Source of the DNA: Peptoclostridium acidaminophilum DSM 3953
GTDB lineage: Bacteria > Bacillota > Clostridia > Peptostreptococcales > Peptostreptococcaceae
Direction: 5' to 3'
Assembly: GCF_000597865.1 (NCBI RefSeq)
Contig: NZ_CP007452.1
Location: 751,183-815,182, forward strand
DNA: 64,000 nt
In this document: piece by piece, positions 25,357-34,512 of the stretch
Numbering within the stretch: the stretch's first letter is position 1
Layout: each line of letters begins with the position of its first letter
Notes under the pieces: model-generated
The model's database searches: none
What the model was told of the DNA's origin: nothing
What the model saw: only the letters and a program-made list of their open reading frames with translations
Made by a program: the position numbers and the translations under genes

Positions 25357-26034
25357 TTATAGCTCACCATGATTTGAAGATATCCGTCCGCAGACGATGT
25401 TTAGGTTGCCGTTTCGGCAGCGCAGCTCATCCAGGAATTTTTTTTCTATAGTCGAGCCCTTGAGTATAATCCTGTAATGCAGCTCATAAAGGCTGCCCAT
25501 ATTAGTGGTTTTTACCTTGACAAGCTCCGCTCCTTTTGTGTATTTGTCAAACAAGTCGTCAAATATCCCTTCATAATCCAGGTTTTCCGGGATTGTAATC
25601 TTAAGCTCTTTTTCAGTCTCCTTTTGTTCTCCGAACCTGACGCTGTTTAAGAGTAGTGTCATAGCGCCTATTATGGCGAGAAACATAAATGCAATAGTTA
25701 TATGTCCCATTCCTGTAGCAAGGCCAAGGGCCATTGCCAAAAATATGCTTCCTATTTCTCTTGCACCGCCGGGTATGGAGCGGAAACGGACAAGGCTGAA
25801 GGCCCCCATGACGGCTACGCCTGTGCCAAGGTTGCCGTTGACCATGGTGATTATTACCTGCACTATGGCCGGAAGCAGTGCCAGCGTTACAATGAAGTTC
25901 TTGCTGTAGATATTGCGAAACATATGGATGAGGGCAACGCCCATTCCAAGGGCAAGTGAGGCTAGAGTGCAAAGCAGAAGGCTTTCGAGGGTTATTGAGC
26001 CAGTTGATACTATGTTTGTAATGCTATCCAGCAT
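25357..26034 (-). CDS. DUF4956 membrane protein
   Basis: 225 residues. Four or so membrane helices in the first 140 residues (LGMGVALIHMF, IVTLALLPAIVQVIITM, MGAFSLVRFRSIPGGAREIG split: MGAFSLVRFRSIPG), then a soluble C-terminal domain. The FSLVRFRS...AREIGSIF motif identifies DUF4956. Function is not established; it is nearly always encoded with VTC-domain proteins. It overlaps the VTC gene by 11 bases and has AAGGAGG before the ATG. Confidence 0.9.
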   Translation of the reverse strand: MLDSITNIVSTGSITLESLLLCTLASLALGMGVALIHMFRNIYSKNFIVTLALLPAIVQVIITMVNGNLGTGVAVMGAFSLVRFRSIPGGAREIGSIFLAMALGLATGMGHITIAFMFLAIIGAMTLLLNSVRFGEQKETEKELKITIPENLDYEGIFDDLFDKYTKGAELVKVKTTNMGSLYELHYRIILKGSTIEKKFLDELRCRNGNLNIVCGRISSNHGEL

Positions 26035-26752
26035 GGTTGATTCCTCCTTTTTGGTATGTGTTATAAATCAGATGTTGCTTATAACAGTTTCCGTATTTGG
26101 AAAACGAGGTCGGGAATATATTCAATCCGGCAAGGATTTGGCTGAGCCATATGGGCATAGTTCCTGGAATTTTAATCTCCATGAGGATTTTGCCGGGCTC
26201 AAGTAGGTGATTTCCCCAGCTGCCCTTTGACGGGTCCAGCAGACATTCTCTGAAACGTATATTTTGATCGAATGTGATCCTCAGATTTGCATCCTCGTTG
26301 CCAAATAGGGCCAGCCTGTCATATGCAATGAACACCTTCGGAACTGGCATGTATCTTTTCATGAACCAGTCAATTTCCCCTAGTATCTGGCTTGATGCTG
26401 TGGTTTGCTTGCTCAGAGTAAGAAAGCTCAATGCCTCGTCCAAAGAAAGCTGCACTCGCCTTTTGTATACAATCCCATCGAACTTCTTTTTGATTTCAAC
26501 GAACACATTGTCGCCAGGCTTAGGTATTCCATAGCTGCGAAGCCTTAATTTTTCCTTGTATACTGGCTTTTCTATGGATGTGCGTATTAGTTCGTAGCTG
26601 GCTGTGTCGAAATAGACATTGCAGATGGTATGGAAGCCGTAGCTATCCTTTGTCATGTAGGTATCAAGGTTCTGCATAAGAGCTTTATGCTGCTGCTCGC
26701 TCAGCATATATTTTTTTTCATAGCGTCTGAATACATCCTGATATTGTGCCAT
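26024..26752 (-). CDS. VTC-domain protein (polyphosphate-polymerase-like)
   Basis: 242 residues. VTC tunnel-fold strands carry the conserved charged residues: YEKKYMLS, VYFDTASYELIR, KEKLRLRSYG, VFVEIKKKFDGIVYKRR, RITFDQNIRFRE and LMEIKIPG. Eukaryotic VTC4 makes polyphosphate from ATP in this fold; bacterial versions are mostly untested. Starting ATG 26752 has GGAGG eight bases upstream, which also overlaps an earlier ATG. It is first gene of a three-gene minus-strand operon whose promoter region shares a symmetric regulatory site with the divergent response-regulator gene. Confidence 0.9.
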   Translation of the reverse strand: MAQYQDVFRRYEKKYMLSEQQHKALMQNLDTYMTKDSYGFHTICNVYFDTASYELIRTSIEKPVYKEKLRLRSYGIPKPGDNVFVEIKKKFDGIVYKRRVQLSLDEALSFLTLSKQTTASSQILGEIDWFMKRYMPVPKVFIAYDRLALFGNEDANLRITFDQNIRFRECLLDPSKGSWGNHLLEPGKILMEIKIPGTMPIWLSQILAGLNIFPTSFSKYGNCYKQHLIYNTYQKGGINHAG

Positions 26753-26807
26753 TTGTGACACCTCCATTTGTTTTATATTTCCCTATGCCAATATCATACT
26801 GCCCTAA

Positions 26808-26848
26808 ACTGAAATTAGTCTGAAAAAGGATTTCAGACTAATTTCAGA
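26808..26848. promoter_or_regulatory. 17-bp-arm inverted repeat made of TTTCAGA half-sites
   Basis: A perfect 17-bp inverted repeat (arms 26809-26825 and 26831-26847, loop AAGGA) is built from direct copies of TTTCAGA spaced 11 bp on each arm (26831 and 26842 on +, mirrored on -). Direct repeats with 11-bp period are how OmpR/PhoB-type regulators bind. On the minus strand the inner repeat ends nine bases before TATGAT (26798-26793), the position of a PhoB box that replaces a -35. There is no U tract, so it is not a terminator. Confidence 0.6.
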
Positions 26849-26901
26849 ATACAGCTATAAAATATATGGCAATATGAAATATCTAATAACAAGGAAGCAG
26901 T

Positions 26902-26929
26902 TTGTATGATATAATTCAATCAATATAAT
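26902..26929 (+). promoter_or_regulatory. Promoter of the two-component operon
   Basis: TTGTAT (26902-26907), 16-base spacer, TATAAT (26924-26929). The start would be near 26936, a short leader before the GGAAAGGGAG site. Confidence 0.6.
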
Positions 26930-26954
26930 ACAGATAATGGAAAGGGAGTGCGCC

Positions 26955-27632
26955 ATGCGCATACTAATCGTGGAGGACGAGATCCGACTGGCCGAGGCGC
27001 TGGGTCAGATAATACAAGAGCAAAAGTACGCTGTTGATGTTGTTCATGATGGTGAAGCTGGATTGGACTATGCGATGAGCGCCATGTATGATGTCATAGT
27101 GCTGGATGTCATGCTTCCTAAAAAGAGCGGCTTCGAGGTTGTGCGCGAACTTAGGGAGAACAGAATCACAACGCCAGTCATACTCCTTACAGCCAGGGAT
27201 GAAATAACGGATAAAGTGACAGGACTGGACTGCGGAGCTGACGACTACATGACAAAGCCGTTTTCTCCGGAGGAGCTTTTGGCCCGCTTAAGAGCTCTTT
27301 CCAGGAGACGCGGAGAAGTAGTGCTGGAGGAACTTGCATTTGCGGATCTTACACTCAACTTGTCCACGTACAGCCTGAGTTGCGGCACGAAGTCGGTACA
27401 TCTGGGATTCAAGGAGTACGAGGTGTTGAATATTTTAATATCAAACCCTAAAATGGTGGTGCCCAAAGAAGACATAATAGTCAAGGTCTGGGGGGCAGAG
27501 TCGGACGCAGAGGACAACAATGTGGAGGCCTATATATCATTCCTGCGCAAGAAGTTCTTTTTCCTGGGCTCGAGGGTCAGCATAGGCACGGTCAGGAAGG
27601 TAGGATACAGACTGGAGGCTGACGAGGCGTGA
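26955..27632 (+). CDS. OmpR/PhoB-family response regulator
   Basis: 225 residues. Receiver domain with acidic pair at residues 7-9, phospho-acceptor Asp 51 (VIVLDVMLP), the Thr of LLTARDE and Lys of DDYMTKPFSPEELLAR (split: DDYMTKPFSPEELL). A winged-helix DNA-binding domain follows (KEYEVLNILI, VWGAESDAEDNNVEAYISFLRKK split: NNVEAYISFLRKK, GTVRKVGYRLE). It acts with the overlapping kinase gene. The TTTCAGA direct repeats upstream are good candidates for its own site and for control of the VTC operon. Confidence 0.95.
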   Translation: MRILIVEDEIRLAEALGQIIQEQKYAVDVVHDGEAGLDYAMSAMYDVIVLDVMLPKKSGFEVVRELRENRITTPVILLTARDEITDKVTGLDCGADDYMTKPFSPEELLARLRALSRRRGEVVLEELAFADLTLNLSTYSLSCGTKSVHLGFKEYEVLNILISNPKMVVPKEDIIVKVWGAESDAEDNNVEAYISFLRKKFFFLGSRVSIGTVRKVGYRLEADEA

Positions 27633-28876
27633 TAAAAAAGCTGCAAAAAAAATTCATATTCATCAACATGACACTTATAGGCCTTGTGATGATAATAGTA
27701 TTTGCGGCAATTTGCTTTTTCAGCTATCAGTGGACAGCAAGGGATAGCTATAGGGCCATGGAAAAGGTCATAGAAAGAGAAGGCATGCCGCCGCCTCTGT
27801 TGGAAATTGGCAAAAAGCGCCATCCGGACATAGGGACTATGATTCCAATATTCACCGTGACAATCGATGAAACTGGAAATACAATAGACTCGTCGAAGGA
27901 AAATGTCACCGTCTCAGACGAGGTGGTCTCAGAAGTTACAAAGCGCGTACTTGAAAGGGACGAGCAAAACGGAATAATGCTGGACTTGCGGCTTAGGTTC
28001 CTCGTCATGCAGACCCCTGGAGGTACAAAGATAGCTTTTGCGGACATGGGAAGGGAGATGGACTCTATGACTAATCTGCTGCTCACTTTGCTGCTTGTCG
28101 GACTTGGAGGCCTGATAGCCTTCTTCTTTATAAGCCTGTTTCTTTCAGGCTGGGCGCTGCGTCCGGCGGAAAAGGCCTGGGAGCAGCAGAGGCAGTTTGT
28201 GGCCGATGCTTCGCACGAGCTTAAAACGCCTCTGACGGTAATACTTGCGAATACAGGGATACTGCTTTCTCACAGGCAGGATACCATTGAAGAGCAGTCT
28301 AAATGGATAGAGCACACCCGGGCGGAAGCCAACAGGATGAAAAAGCTGGTTGATGACCTGCTGTTCCTGGCTAAATCCGATGCATCACAGACACATGCGC
28401 TGCAAGCCAGGCTCAATTTCAGCGACTCAGTATGGAGATGCCTGCTACCGTTTGAACCGGTAGCCTATGAGCAGGGGATAACTGTAAGCAGCGATATTGA
28501 TCCGGATATAATGCTTGTCGGGGATGAGGGGCAGCTCAAGCAGCTTATTTTAATACTTCTTGACAATGCCTGCAAGTATGCCGGAAAAAGCGGAACAGTC
28601 ACATTGAAACTACAGCGAGTTCAAGAGAGTGTACGATTGTCGGTTAACAACACTGGAGCGCCAATCATACCTGAGCATCTGGAGCATATTTTCGAGCGTT
28701 TCTATCGCTCTGACAGCTCAAGGTCACGTGAAGAAGGCGGTTATGGACTTGGGCTTGCCATCGCCAAGGCAATAGTGGAAAATCATAGGGGAAATATTTC
28801 GGTGGAAAGCAGCGAGCAGTTCGGCACTACATTCACTGTATGCTTTCCAAGCAAAGCGGCTAGTGAAAAAGCATAG
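27629..28876 (+). CDS. Sensor histidine kinase
   Basis: 415 residues with GTG start inside the regulator stop (GTGA overlap). Two membrane helices, about 12-32 and 147-172, flank a 115-residue outside domain of unknown ligand. HisKA contains DASHELKTPLTV with His 196; HATPase has DNACKYAGK (N box) and GYGLGLAIAK (G2). It phosphorylates the neighbouring regulator. Signal unknown. Confidence 0.94.
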   Translation: MIKKLQKKFIFINMTLIGLVMIIVFAAICFFSYQWTARDSYRAMEKVIEREGMPPPLLEIGKKRHPDIGTMIPIFTVTIDETGNTIDSSKENVTVSDEVVSEVTKRVLERDEQNGIMLDLRLRFLVMQTPGGTKIAFADMGREMDSMTNLLLTLLLVGLGGLIAFFFISLFLSGWALRPAEKAWEQQRQFVADASHELKTPLTVILANTGILLSHRQDTIEEQSKWIEHTRAEANRMKKLVDDLLFLAKSDASQTHALQARLNFSDSVWRCLLPFEPVAYEQGITVSSDIDPDIMLVGDEGQLKQLILILLDNACKYAGKSGTVTLKLQRVQESVRLSVNNTGAPIIPEHLEHIFERFYRSDSSRSREEGGYGLGLAIAKAIVENHRGNISVESSEQFGTTFTVCFPSKAASEKA

Positions 28877-28990
28877 TGGCAGCAAATATGGAAGGATGGG
28901 AATATATATTTGGAAATAAGGGTATATTAAAAATCAGGTTATTAAAGAATGCTTAAAAATTTATTTGTTATGTTATAAGGAGAAAACTAT

Positions 28991-29803
28991 ATGGAAATAG
29001 GTATGGACAGATTACTGTTCGCTTTTGGGCTTACACTGTTTGCAGGTTTATCTACGGGCATTGGAAGCGCTCTTGCTTTTTACGCTAAGAAAACGGATGA
29101 AAGGTTCCTGTCAGCAGCTCTGGGTTTTTCGGCCGGCGTCATGATATATGTCTCCATGATAGAGATATTCGCGAAGGCGAGGCAATCTTTGGAAGTGTGC
29201 TGCGGAGCCACAAAGGGGTATTGGATTGCCACTATTGCCTTTTTCGGAGGGATAGCTGTAATAGGTCTGATTGACAAATTCGTACCCACATTTGAGAACC
29301 CCCACGAGATTCGAGATGTAAGCGAGATGGAAAACGGTAAGAAAAATGGCCATGAGCTCATGCGAATGGGGCTTTTTTCGGCACTCGCCATAGGAATCCA
29401 CAACTTTCCTGAAGGCTTGGCGACATTTGCTGGAGCAATACAGGATCCCACCCTGGGAATTAGCATAGCAGTGGCTATAGCGATACACAACATTCCTGAG
29501 GGAATAGCAGTTTCGGTGCCGATTTTCTATGCGACAGGAGACAGAAAAAAGGCATTCAAATATTCATTTATTTCGGGGCTCTCAGAGCCGATTGGGGCCA
29601 TTTTTGGATATTTTATACTAATGAGATTCTTCAATGACGGCATGTTTGGAATATTGTTCGCGGGAGTAGCAGGGATAATGGTATACATATCTCTTGACGA
29701 GCTCCTTCCGGCGGCAGAAAAATACGGGGAACATCACATAGCAATCTATGGCCTGATTTCGGGAATGATTGTGATGGCAGGCAGTCTGCTGATGTTCGCA
29801 TAA
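28991..29803 (+). CDS. ZIP-family metal transporter, ZupT-like
   Basis: 270 residues, eight helices. Metal-binding motifs are [12 protein letters not shown] in helix 4 and [13 protein letters not shown] in helix 5, with a Glu in SGLSEPIGA. ZupT-type carriers import zinc, iron, manganese or cobalt. An AAGGAG site precedes ATG 28991. It lies 114 bases after the kinase gene without a terminator, so some read-through is possible. Confidence 0.93.
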   Translation: MEIGMDRLLFAFGLTLFAGLSTGIGSALAFYAKKTDERFLSAALGFSAGVMIYVSMIEIFAKARQSLEVCCGATKGYWIATIAFFGGIAVIGLIDKFVPTFENPHEIRDVSEMENGKKNGHELMRMGLFSALAIGIHNFPEGLATFAGAIQDPTLGISIAVAIAIHNIPEGIAVSVPIFYATGDRKKAFKYSFISGLSEPIGAIFGYFILMRFFNDGMFGILFAGVAGIMVYISLDELLPAAEKYGEHHIAIYGLISGMIVMAGSLLMFA

Positions 29804-29864
29804 CCTGTATGTGTTGAAATTAAATCGACGACTGCCAGGTTGAGTTTAATCCTGATTGCAATGT

Positions 29865-29896
29865 GCCCTGCTGAGTTAATCTGTGGGGCTTTTTTT
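29865..29896 (+). terminator. Terminator after ZIP gene
   Basis: GCCCTGC (29865-29871) pairs with GTGGGGC (29883-29889), including G-U pairs, followed by seven T. Confidence 0.75.
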
Positions 29897-29984
29897 GGAA
29901 TGTTGTCGGGACATATGCTGATTTGATATACTCTAAGCAACAAGGTAAAAATAAGTAGTATATTTTATGTGAGGAGATATTCTT

Positions 29985-31019
29985 ATGATAAGATTTGAAT
30001 GTGATTACGCAGAGGGAGCGCACCCTAAAATACTCCAAAAGATGATGGAAACAAATTTGGAACAGACACCTGGCTACGGAGTCGATGTTTACTGTGAAAG
30101 TGCAAGGAAGAAAATAAAGGAGCTGTGTGGGAATGATGAATTAGACGTGCACTTCCTTGTGGGAGGTACGCAGGCCAACATGACGGTAATCAGCTCAATT
30201 CTTCGTCCCCATCAAGGCGTGATTTCTGCTAATACTGGACATATAAACGTTCACGAGACAGGAGCCATTGAAGCTACAGGGCACAAGGTGCTGACTGTTG
30301 CTAGCGCTGACGGGAAAATCACAGCAAAGCAAGTGAAAGAGGTATATGAAGGACACTGGAATGATGTGACCCATGAGCATATGGTTCAGCCCGGAATGGT
30401 ATACATATCGCATCCAACGGAGAATGGAACTACATACACAAAGCCGGAATTGGAAGCTCTCAGCAAGGTATGCAAGGAGTGCAGGCTGCCGCTGTTTATG
30501 GATGGCGCCCGCTTGGGATACGGCCTTAAAGCTCACGGCAACGATTTGACGATCTTAGACATTGCGGCGCTAACGGATATTTTCTATATAGGCGGTACAA
30601 AAGTAGGCGCACTGTTTGGTGAAGCAGTAGTAATTACAAATGAGGACCTGAAAAAGGATTTTCGATATCTCATAAAGCAGCGCGGCGGCATGCTTGCAAA
30701 AGGACGCCTGCTGGGAATACAATTTGATGTACTTTTTAATGACGGTCTTTATTTTGAGCTTTCAGAGCATGCAGTAAATATGGCGATGATTATTAAAAAT
30801 GCTTTTAGGGAGAAAGGCTATGAATTTCTGTATGATTCCTATACAAATCAGCAATTCCCAATTATTCCGGATGACAAGCTTGAAATCCTATCTCAAAAAT
30901 ATTCATATTCATTCTGGGAAAAAGCGGATGAAAGAAATACGGCCGTACGTTTCTGCACAAGCTGGGCAACCAGGGAAGACGATGTGAAATCGCTTGTATC
31001 GGATATAGCAAGTCTGTAG
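29985..31019 (+). CDS. Threonine aldolase family PLP enzyme
   Basis: 344 residues. Beta-eliminating-lyase / low-specificity L-threonine aldolase family: N-terminal FECDYAEGAHPKIL, EQTPGYGVD, VGGTQANMTVIS, PTENGTTYT, FMDGARLGYGL and the PLP lysine in YIGGTKVGALFGEA. It splits L-threonine or allo-threonine to glycine and acetaldehyde, feeding glycine to fermentation. GAGGAG precedes the ATG. Monocistronic. Related beta-hydroxyaspartate enzymes look similar, so exact substrate is not certain. Confidence 0.9.
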   Translation: MIRFECDYAEGAHPKILQKMMETNLEQTPGYGVDVYCESARKKIKELCGNDELDVHFLVGGTQANMTVISSILRPHQGVISANTGHINVHETGAIEATGHKVLTVASADGKITAKQVKEVYEGHWNDVTHEHMVQPGMVYISHPTENGTTYTKPELEALSKVCKECRLPLFMDGARLGYGLKAHGNDLTILDIAALTDIFYIGGTKVGALFGEAVVITNEDLKKDFRYLIKQRGGMLAKGRLLGIQFDVLFNDGLYFELSEHAVNMAMIIKNAFREKGYEFLYDSYTNQQFPIIPDDKLEILSQKYSYSFWEKADERNTAVRFCTSWATREDDVKSLVSDIASL

Positions 31020-31174
31020 GGCGGTTTATTTTGCATGCTGGATAAATTATTAGGGGGCTTTGAAAAGGTTACATTTTTATTATAAAAACAATGATTTTGT
31101 AGTATAATAATATTTGCATGGCAAAACATATAAAAACGTATGCAATCTAATTCTAAAAACCAGGAGGAAATGAA

Positions 31175-31714
31175 ATGGCTGAACTAAAAGGAACAAAAAC
31201 AGAAGCAAACCTTATGGCGGCTTTTGCCGGTGAATCTCAGGCAAGAAACAAGTATACATACTATGCAAGTGTTGCAAAAAAAGAAGGCTACGCTCAGATA
31301 GCGGCACTTTTTACTGAGACGGCAGACAATGAAAAGGAGCATGCAAAGATATGGTTCAAGCTGCTGCACGGCGGCATGCCTGATACAATTCAGAACCTGA
31401 AGGATGCAGCAAATGGCGAGAATTACGAGTGGACAGACATGTACGATACCTTTGCTAAGGAAGCCAGAGAAGAAGGCTTTGATAAAATAGCATACCTTTT
31501 CGAGGAAGTCGGAAAAATAGAAAAGGAGCATGAAGAAAGATACAGAAAGCTGCTCCAGAACATAGAAGCGGGTAAAGTGTTTACAAGGGATGAAGAGACA
31601 ACATGGCAGTGTGCAAACTGTGGGCACATACATAAAGGGAAAATTGCGCCTGAAATGTGCCCTGTATGCGACCATCCAAAGGCTTACTTCCAGGTACTTG
31701 CTCAAAATTATTAA
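31175..31714 (+). CDS. rbr: Rubrerythrin
   Basis: 179 residues. N-terminal four-helix di-iron domain with [25 protein letters not shown] and [15 protein letters not shown] carrying the iron ligands; C-terminal rubredoxin domain with CANCGH and [11 protein letters not shown] cysteine pairs. It reduces hydrogen peroxide in anaerobes. Length is normal. A TATAAT at 31103-31108 may be its promoter; a PerR-box match there is too weak to claim. GGAGG precedes the ATG and a terminator follows. Confidence 0.96.
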   Translation: MAELKGTKTEANLMAAFAGESQARNKYTYYASVAKKEGYAQIAALFTETADNEKEHAKIWFKLLHGGMPDTIQNLKDAANGENYEWTDMYDTFAKEAREEGFDKIAYLFEEVGKIEKEHEERYRKLLQNIEAGKVFTRDEETTWQCANCGHIHKGKIAPEMCPVCDHPKAYFQVLAQNY

Positions 31715-31736
31715 ACCAAAACTTGATTAAGACATA

Positions 31737-31770
31737 AAAACCCTCAGTGTTGCTTGTGACTGAGGGTTTT
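31737..31770 (+). terminator. Terminator of rubrerythrin gene
   Basis: AAAACCCTCAGT (31737-31748) pairs with ACTGAGGGTTTT (31759-31770). Confidence 0.9.
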
Positions 31771-31801
31771 CTGGGTTCAGCACAAAAATGAAAGAGGTGT
31801 A

Positions 31802-32521
31802 TTGAATTTGCGATTAATTAATAATATATTACTTGTTCTAATATTATCACTGTTGTCTGCGTTCATATATTTCATACAGTTCCTTTTATTCCACAATCCG
31901 GCAGATACTTTCTTTTACCTGTTTCAGGACCTGGCATTTGTTCCTATGCAGGCTATAGTTGTGACACTTGTGCTCAACAAGCTGCTGAATGTGATAGAAA
32001 AAAGACACCAGCTTAAGAAGATAAATGTAATAATCAGCGCATTTTTCGCTGAAACCGGTATGTCAATAATGTATGCTTTGTCGGAGCTTGACGGAAATGA
32101 CAATTTCAGAAAACTGGACATGACTGATTTGAGCAGCAAAGGCAAGATTAAGGCTATAAAAAATGAAATCAAGGAATTCAAATACGATATACAGGCTACT
32201 CCCGAAAGGCTGGAAAATTTAAGGGATATACTGTCTCAAAAAAAATCCTTCTTGATAAAAATGCTTGAAAACTCAAACCTGTATGAGCATGATTCCTTTA
32301 CAGACATGATATGGTCGGTTTTCCATATTGCGGACGAGCTGCAGAATTTGGAAAGCATGAGTAGTGTAAGGGCGGAAGACTGTGAGCATCTGAAGACAGA
32401 TATATTAAGGGCATACCCAATGGTTCTGTCGGAATGGGTGGACTACATGAAATATCTGCGTGATGACTACCCATACCTTTTCAGCCTGGCTTTAAGGAAG
32501 AATCAGCTGAGTAGTGACTAG
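31802..32521 (+). CDS. Two-helix membrane protein of unknown function
   Basis: About 239 residues. Two membrane helices at the N-terminus (IILLVLILSLLSAFIYFIQF region and LAFVPMQAIVVTLVLNKLL) are followed by a 165-residue charged, helical cytosolic domain. No family is recognised. The start is a TTG at 31802 or, six bases on, a TTG at 31808 that sits at better distance from AAAGAGGTG; both give the same protein otherwise. Terminators lie on both sides, so it is a single-gene unit. Confidence 0.7.
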   Translation: MNLRLINNILLVLILSLLSAFIYFIQFLLFHNPADTFFYLFQDLAFVPMQAIVVTLVLNKLLNVIEKRHQLKKINVIISAFFAETGMSIMYALSELDGNDNFRKLDMTDLSSKGKIKAIKNEIKEFKYDIQATPERLENLRDILSQKKSFLIKMLENSNLYEHDSFTDMIWSVFHIADELQNLESMSSVRAEDCEHLKTDILRAYPMVLSEWVDYMKYLRDDYPYLFSLALRKNQLSSD

Positions 32522-32532
32522 ACTATTTTAGT

Positions 32533-32563
32533 AAAGCTGCACCAAAAACGGTGCGGCTTTTCG
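32533..32563 (+). terminator. Terminator
   Basis: AAAGCTGCACC (32533-32543) pairs with GGTGCGGCTTT (32550-32560), followed by TTC. Confidence 0.85.
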
Positions 32564-32629
32564 TGTATTTCTAAAGGATTGTCGGGTATAATGAATCCAT
32601 AGATAGATTCAGGAAGAGAGGGAAAATTG

Positions 32630-33787
32630 ATGGACTTTGACAGGAATCAGATGAAAAAATTAATGATTCTCATATCGTTTGCAATAATACTCATGTGGCT
32701 GCTAGATAACCTTTCAGAAGTATGGAAGTTGGTTTCGGGAATCCTTGGGATAATAAGCCCCTTTGTAATCGGATTTGCAATCGCATTCATATTTAATACA
32801 CCAATGATGTTCCTAGAAAAAAAGCTGTTTGGAGAAAAAGGCATATTCAGCAAGATGGGTCAAAATCTCAAACGTCCTTTTAGCTATGTAATCACACTCA
32901 TACTTTTTGTGGGAATTCTAAATCTAGTGTCTTTTATAATTGTTCCGGAGATGATAAACACTATTCAGGATTTATCTGTTAAAATTCCATCTTACTGGGG
33001 GAGTATTAAAGATTGGACAAGTGAGAATCTTAAGGAGAAAAAACAGCTTATAGATTGGATAAGCGGCATAGACCTTGATTGGGAGGTCATACAATCTAAT
33101 GCTATTGCGTTTCTAAAAAGCAGCATATTGGACTGGATAGGATCGACATTCACATTTGCATCTTCAATTTTTAGTGGAGTAACTACGTTCTTGCTGGCAT
33201 TCGTATTTTCTATATATTTGCTTCTGCAGAAAGAGACTCTCATAAGTCAGTTAAAGAAGCTAATAGATGCATTTTTCCCTGACAGGATCGCAAACAAGCT
33301 GCTTTATGTTGGAACACTGTCAAACAGTGTATTTTCAAGCTTTATTTCGGGCCAGGTGCTGGAAGCGATAATAATAGGCTTGCTGTTTTTTATAGCTATG
33401 ATTATATTCAAATTCCCATACGCTCTTATGATAAGCGTTCTTATAGGCATAACCGCGCTTATTCCTGTATTTGGTGCCTTCATAGGGTGTATTTTGGGAG
33501 GTTTTTTCATACTCGTGGCTGACCCTGTAAAGGCGGCCTGGTTCCTTGCTATGTTTCTTGTAATACAGCAAATAGAGGGGAACCTTATATATCCTCAGGT
33601 GGTTGGAAAGGCGTCGGGGCTGCCATCAGTGTGGATACTAGTTGCAGTGACTGTAGGCGGCAGCCTGATGGGGGTGCTTGGAATACTTCTTTTCATACCG
33701 CTTGCGTCGGTTATTTACAGGCTCCTTGGCGAATACGTAAACTACAGGCTTGAGATGAAAAAAGCCAGGAAAGGCCAGAACGCATAG
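32630..33787 (+). CDS. AI-2E family transporter
   Basis: 385 residues with about eight membrane helices: LGIISPFVIGFAIAFIFNTP near the N-terminus, a soluble stretch of about 80 residues, then FSSFISGQVLEAIIIGLLFF, PYALMISVLIGITALIPVFGAFIG (split: ISVLIGITALIPVFGAF) and QIEGNLIYPQVVGKASGLP. The IPxFG and QxxEGNxxxPxxxG motifs define the family, which includes AI-2 exporters and Na+/H+ antiporters. Substrate open. ATG 32630 follows AGAGGG. Confidence 0.9.
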   Translation: MDFDRNQMKKLMILISFAIILMWLLDNLSEVWKLVSGILGIISPFVIGFAIAFIFNTPMMFLEKKLFGEKGIFSKMGQNLKRPFSYVITLILFVGILNLVSFIIVPEMINTIQDLSVKIPSYWGSIKDWTSENLKEKKQLIDWISGIDLDWEVIQSNAIAFLKSSILDWIGSTFTFASSIFSGVTTFLLAFVFSIYLLLQKETLISQLKKLIDAFFPDRIANKLLYVGTLSNSVFSSFISGQVLEAIIIGLLFFIAMIIFKFPYALMISVLIGITALIPVFGAFIGCILGGFFILVADPVKAAWFLAMFLVIQQIEGNLIYPQVVGKASGLPSVWILVAVTVGGSLMGVLGILLFIPLASVIYRLLGEYVNYRLEMKKARKGQNA

Positions 33788-33838
33788 CTAAGCGATACGG
33801 CAGCTGCAATATGGAGCCCTTTCCTGGCTCTGTTTTTT
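33763..33838. terminator. Long inverted-repeat terminator between convergent genes
   Basis: AGCCAGGAAAGG inside the last codons (33763-33774) pairs with CCTTTCCTGGCT (33818-33829). A shorter GAGCC/GGCTC hairpin (33814-33830) followed by TGTTTTTTT can form alternatively. A/T ends suit both directions. Confidence 0.7.
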
Positions 33839-34315
33839 TCATATGTTCATGAAGAAGTATGTTATCATGATAATTTCAGCGCATATTTTCAAGAATGTTC
33901 CCCCGAGAAAGCCTACGATAGTTCCGAAGCCAACTCGTATTGCCAGATTCAGGCTTTCTCCACGTAGCAGCTCGGCTGCTACAGCCCCAAGAAATGGTCC
34001 TGTAACGATTCCCAGAGGACCAAAAAAAATTATGCCTAAAATCGTTCCTGTTGCCGCACCCCATATAGCTTGTTTGCTTCCACCGAAGCTTTGCGTACCT
34101 ACAACAGAGGCTATGAAATCGACAGCGAAAATTAACAATAGAACTAGTGCCTGAATGAGGAAAAAGGTCACGTCCAGAGTTGAAAAATCAGTCATAAATC
34201 CGTATGAAAACATGCCGACGTATATGAGTATGGCACCGGGCAATACAGGTAGTACGGTTCCTAAAACGCCGACTGCAAACAATATGATTGACAGGATCAA
34301 AGCCGTGTTTTCCAA
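33839..34315 (-). CDS. DUF456 membrane protein
   Basis: 158 residues. Hydrophobic throughout, with the DUF456 pattern VLGTVLPVLPGAILIYVG, VVGTQSFGGSKQAIWGAATG and the glycine-zipper segment GPLGIVTGPFLGAVAAELLRG (split: GPLGIVTGPFLGAV). Function unknown. A TTG at 34315 is seven bases after AAAGGAGG and is preferred over the longer ATG at 34348, which lacks a site. Confidence 0.85.
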   Translation of the reverse strand: MENTALILSIILFAVGVLGTVLPVLPGAILIYVGMFSYGFMTDFSTLDVTFFLIQALVLLLIFAVDFIASVVGTQSFGGSKQAIWGAATGTILGIIFFGPLGIVTGPFLGAVAAELLRGESLNLAIRVGFGTIVGFLGGTFLKICAEIIMITYFFMNI

Positions 34316-34434
34316 AGCAAAGCCTCCTTTAAAAATTGCAAGAACCAATTACTATTGCTTTTGTATTATATTATAATTCCAAATTATTAGAAAGTTGCAT
34401 TAGTTTTGCGTTAGAATGAATCCTCTATGATGTT

Positions 34435-34463
34435 TTGAACTGGGCTTTTACTGGTATTACTAT
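34435..34463 (+). promoter_or_regulatory. Promoter of hemerythrin gene
   Basis: TTGAAC (34435-34440), 17-base spacer, TACTAT (34458-34463), 50 bases before the start codon. Confidence 0.6.
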
Positions 34464-34512
34464 ATTAAGGATCCTTTAACTGTCGAGTTATATTATAGAG
34501 GGAGGCAAGCAC

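Noticed and set aside
31096-31112. PerR box in the rubrerythrin promoter
   Set aside because: Only about nine of fourteen positions match the consensus in a very AT-rich region.
31802-31810. ATG start for the two-helix membrane protein
   Set aside because: No ATG lies near the ribosome binding site; only TTG codons at 31802 or 31808 fit.
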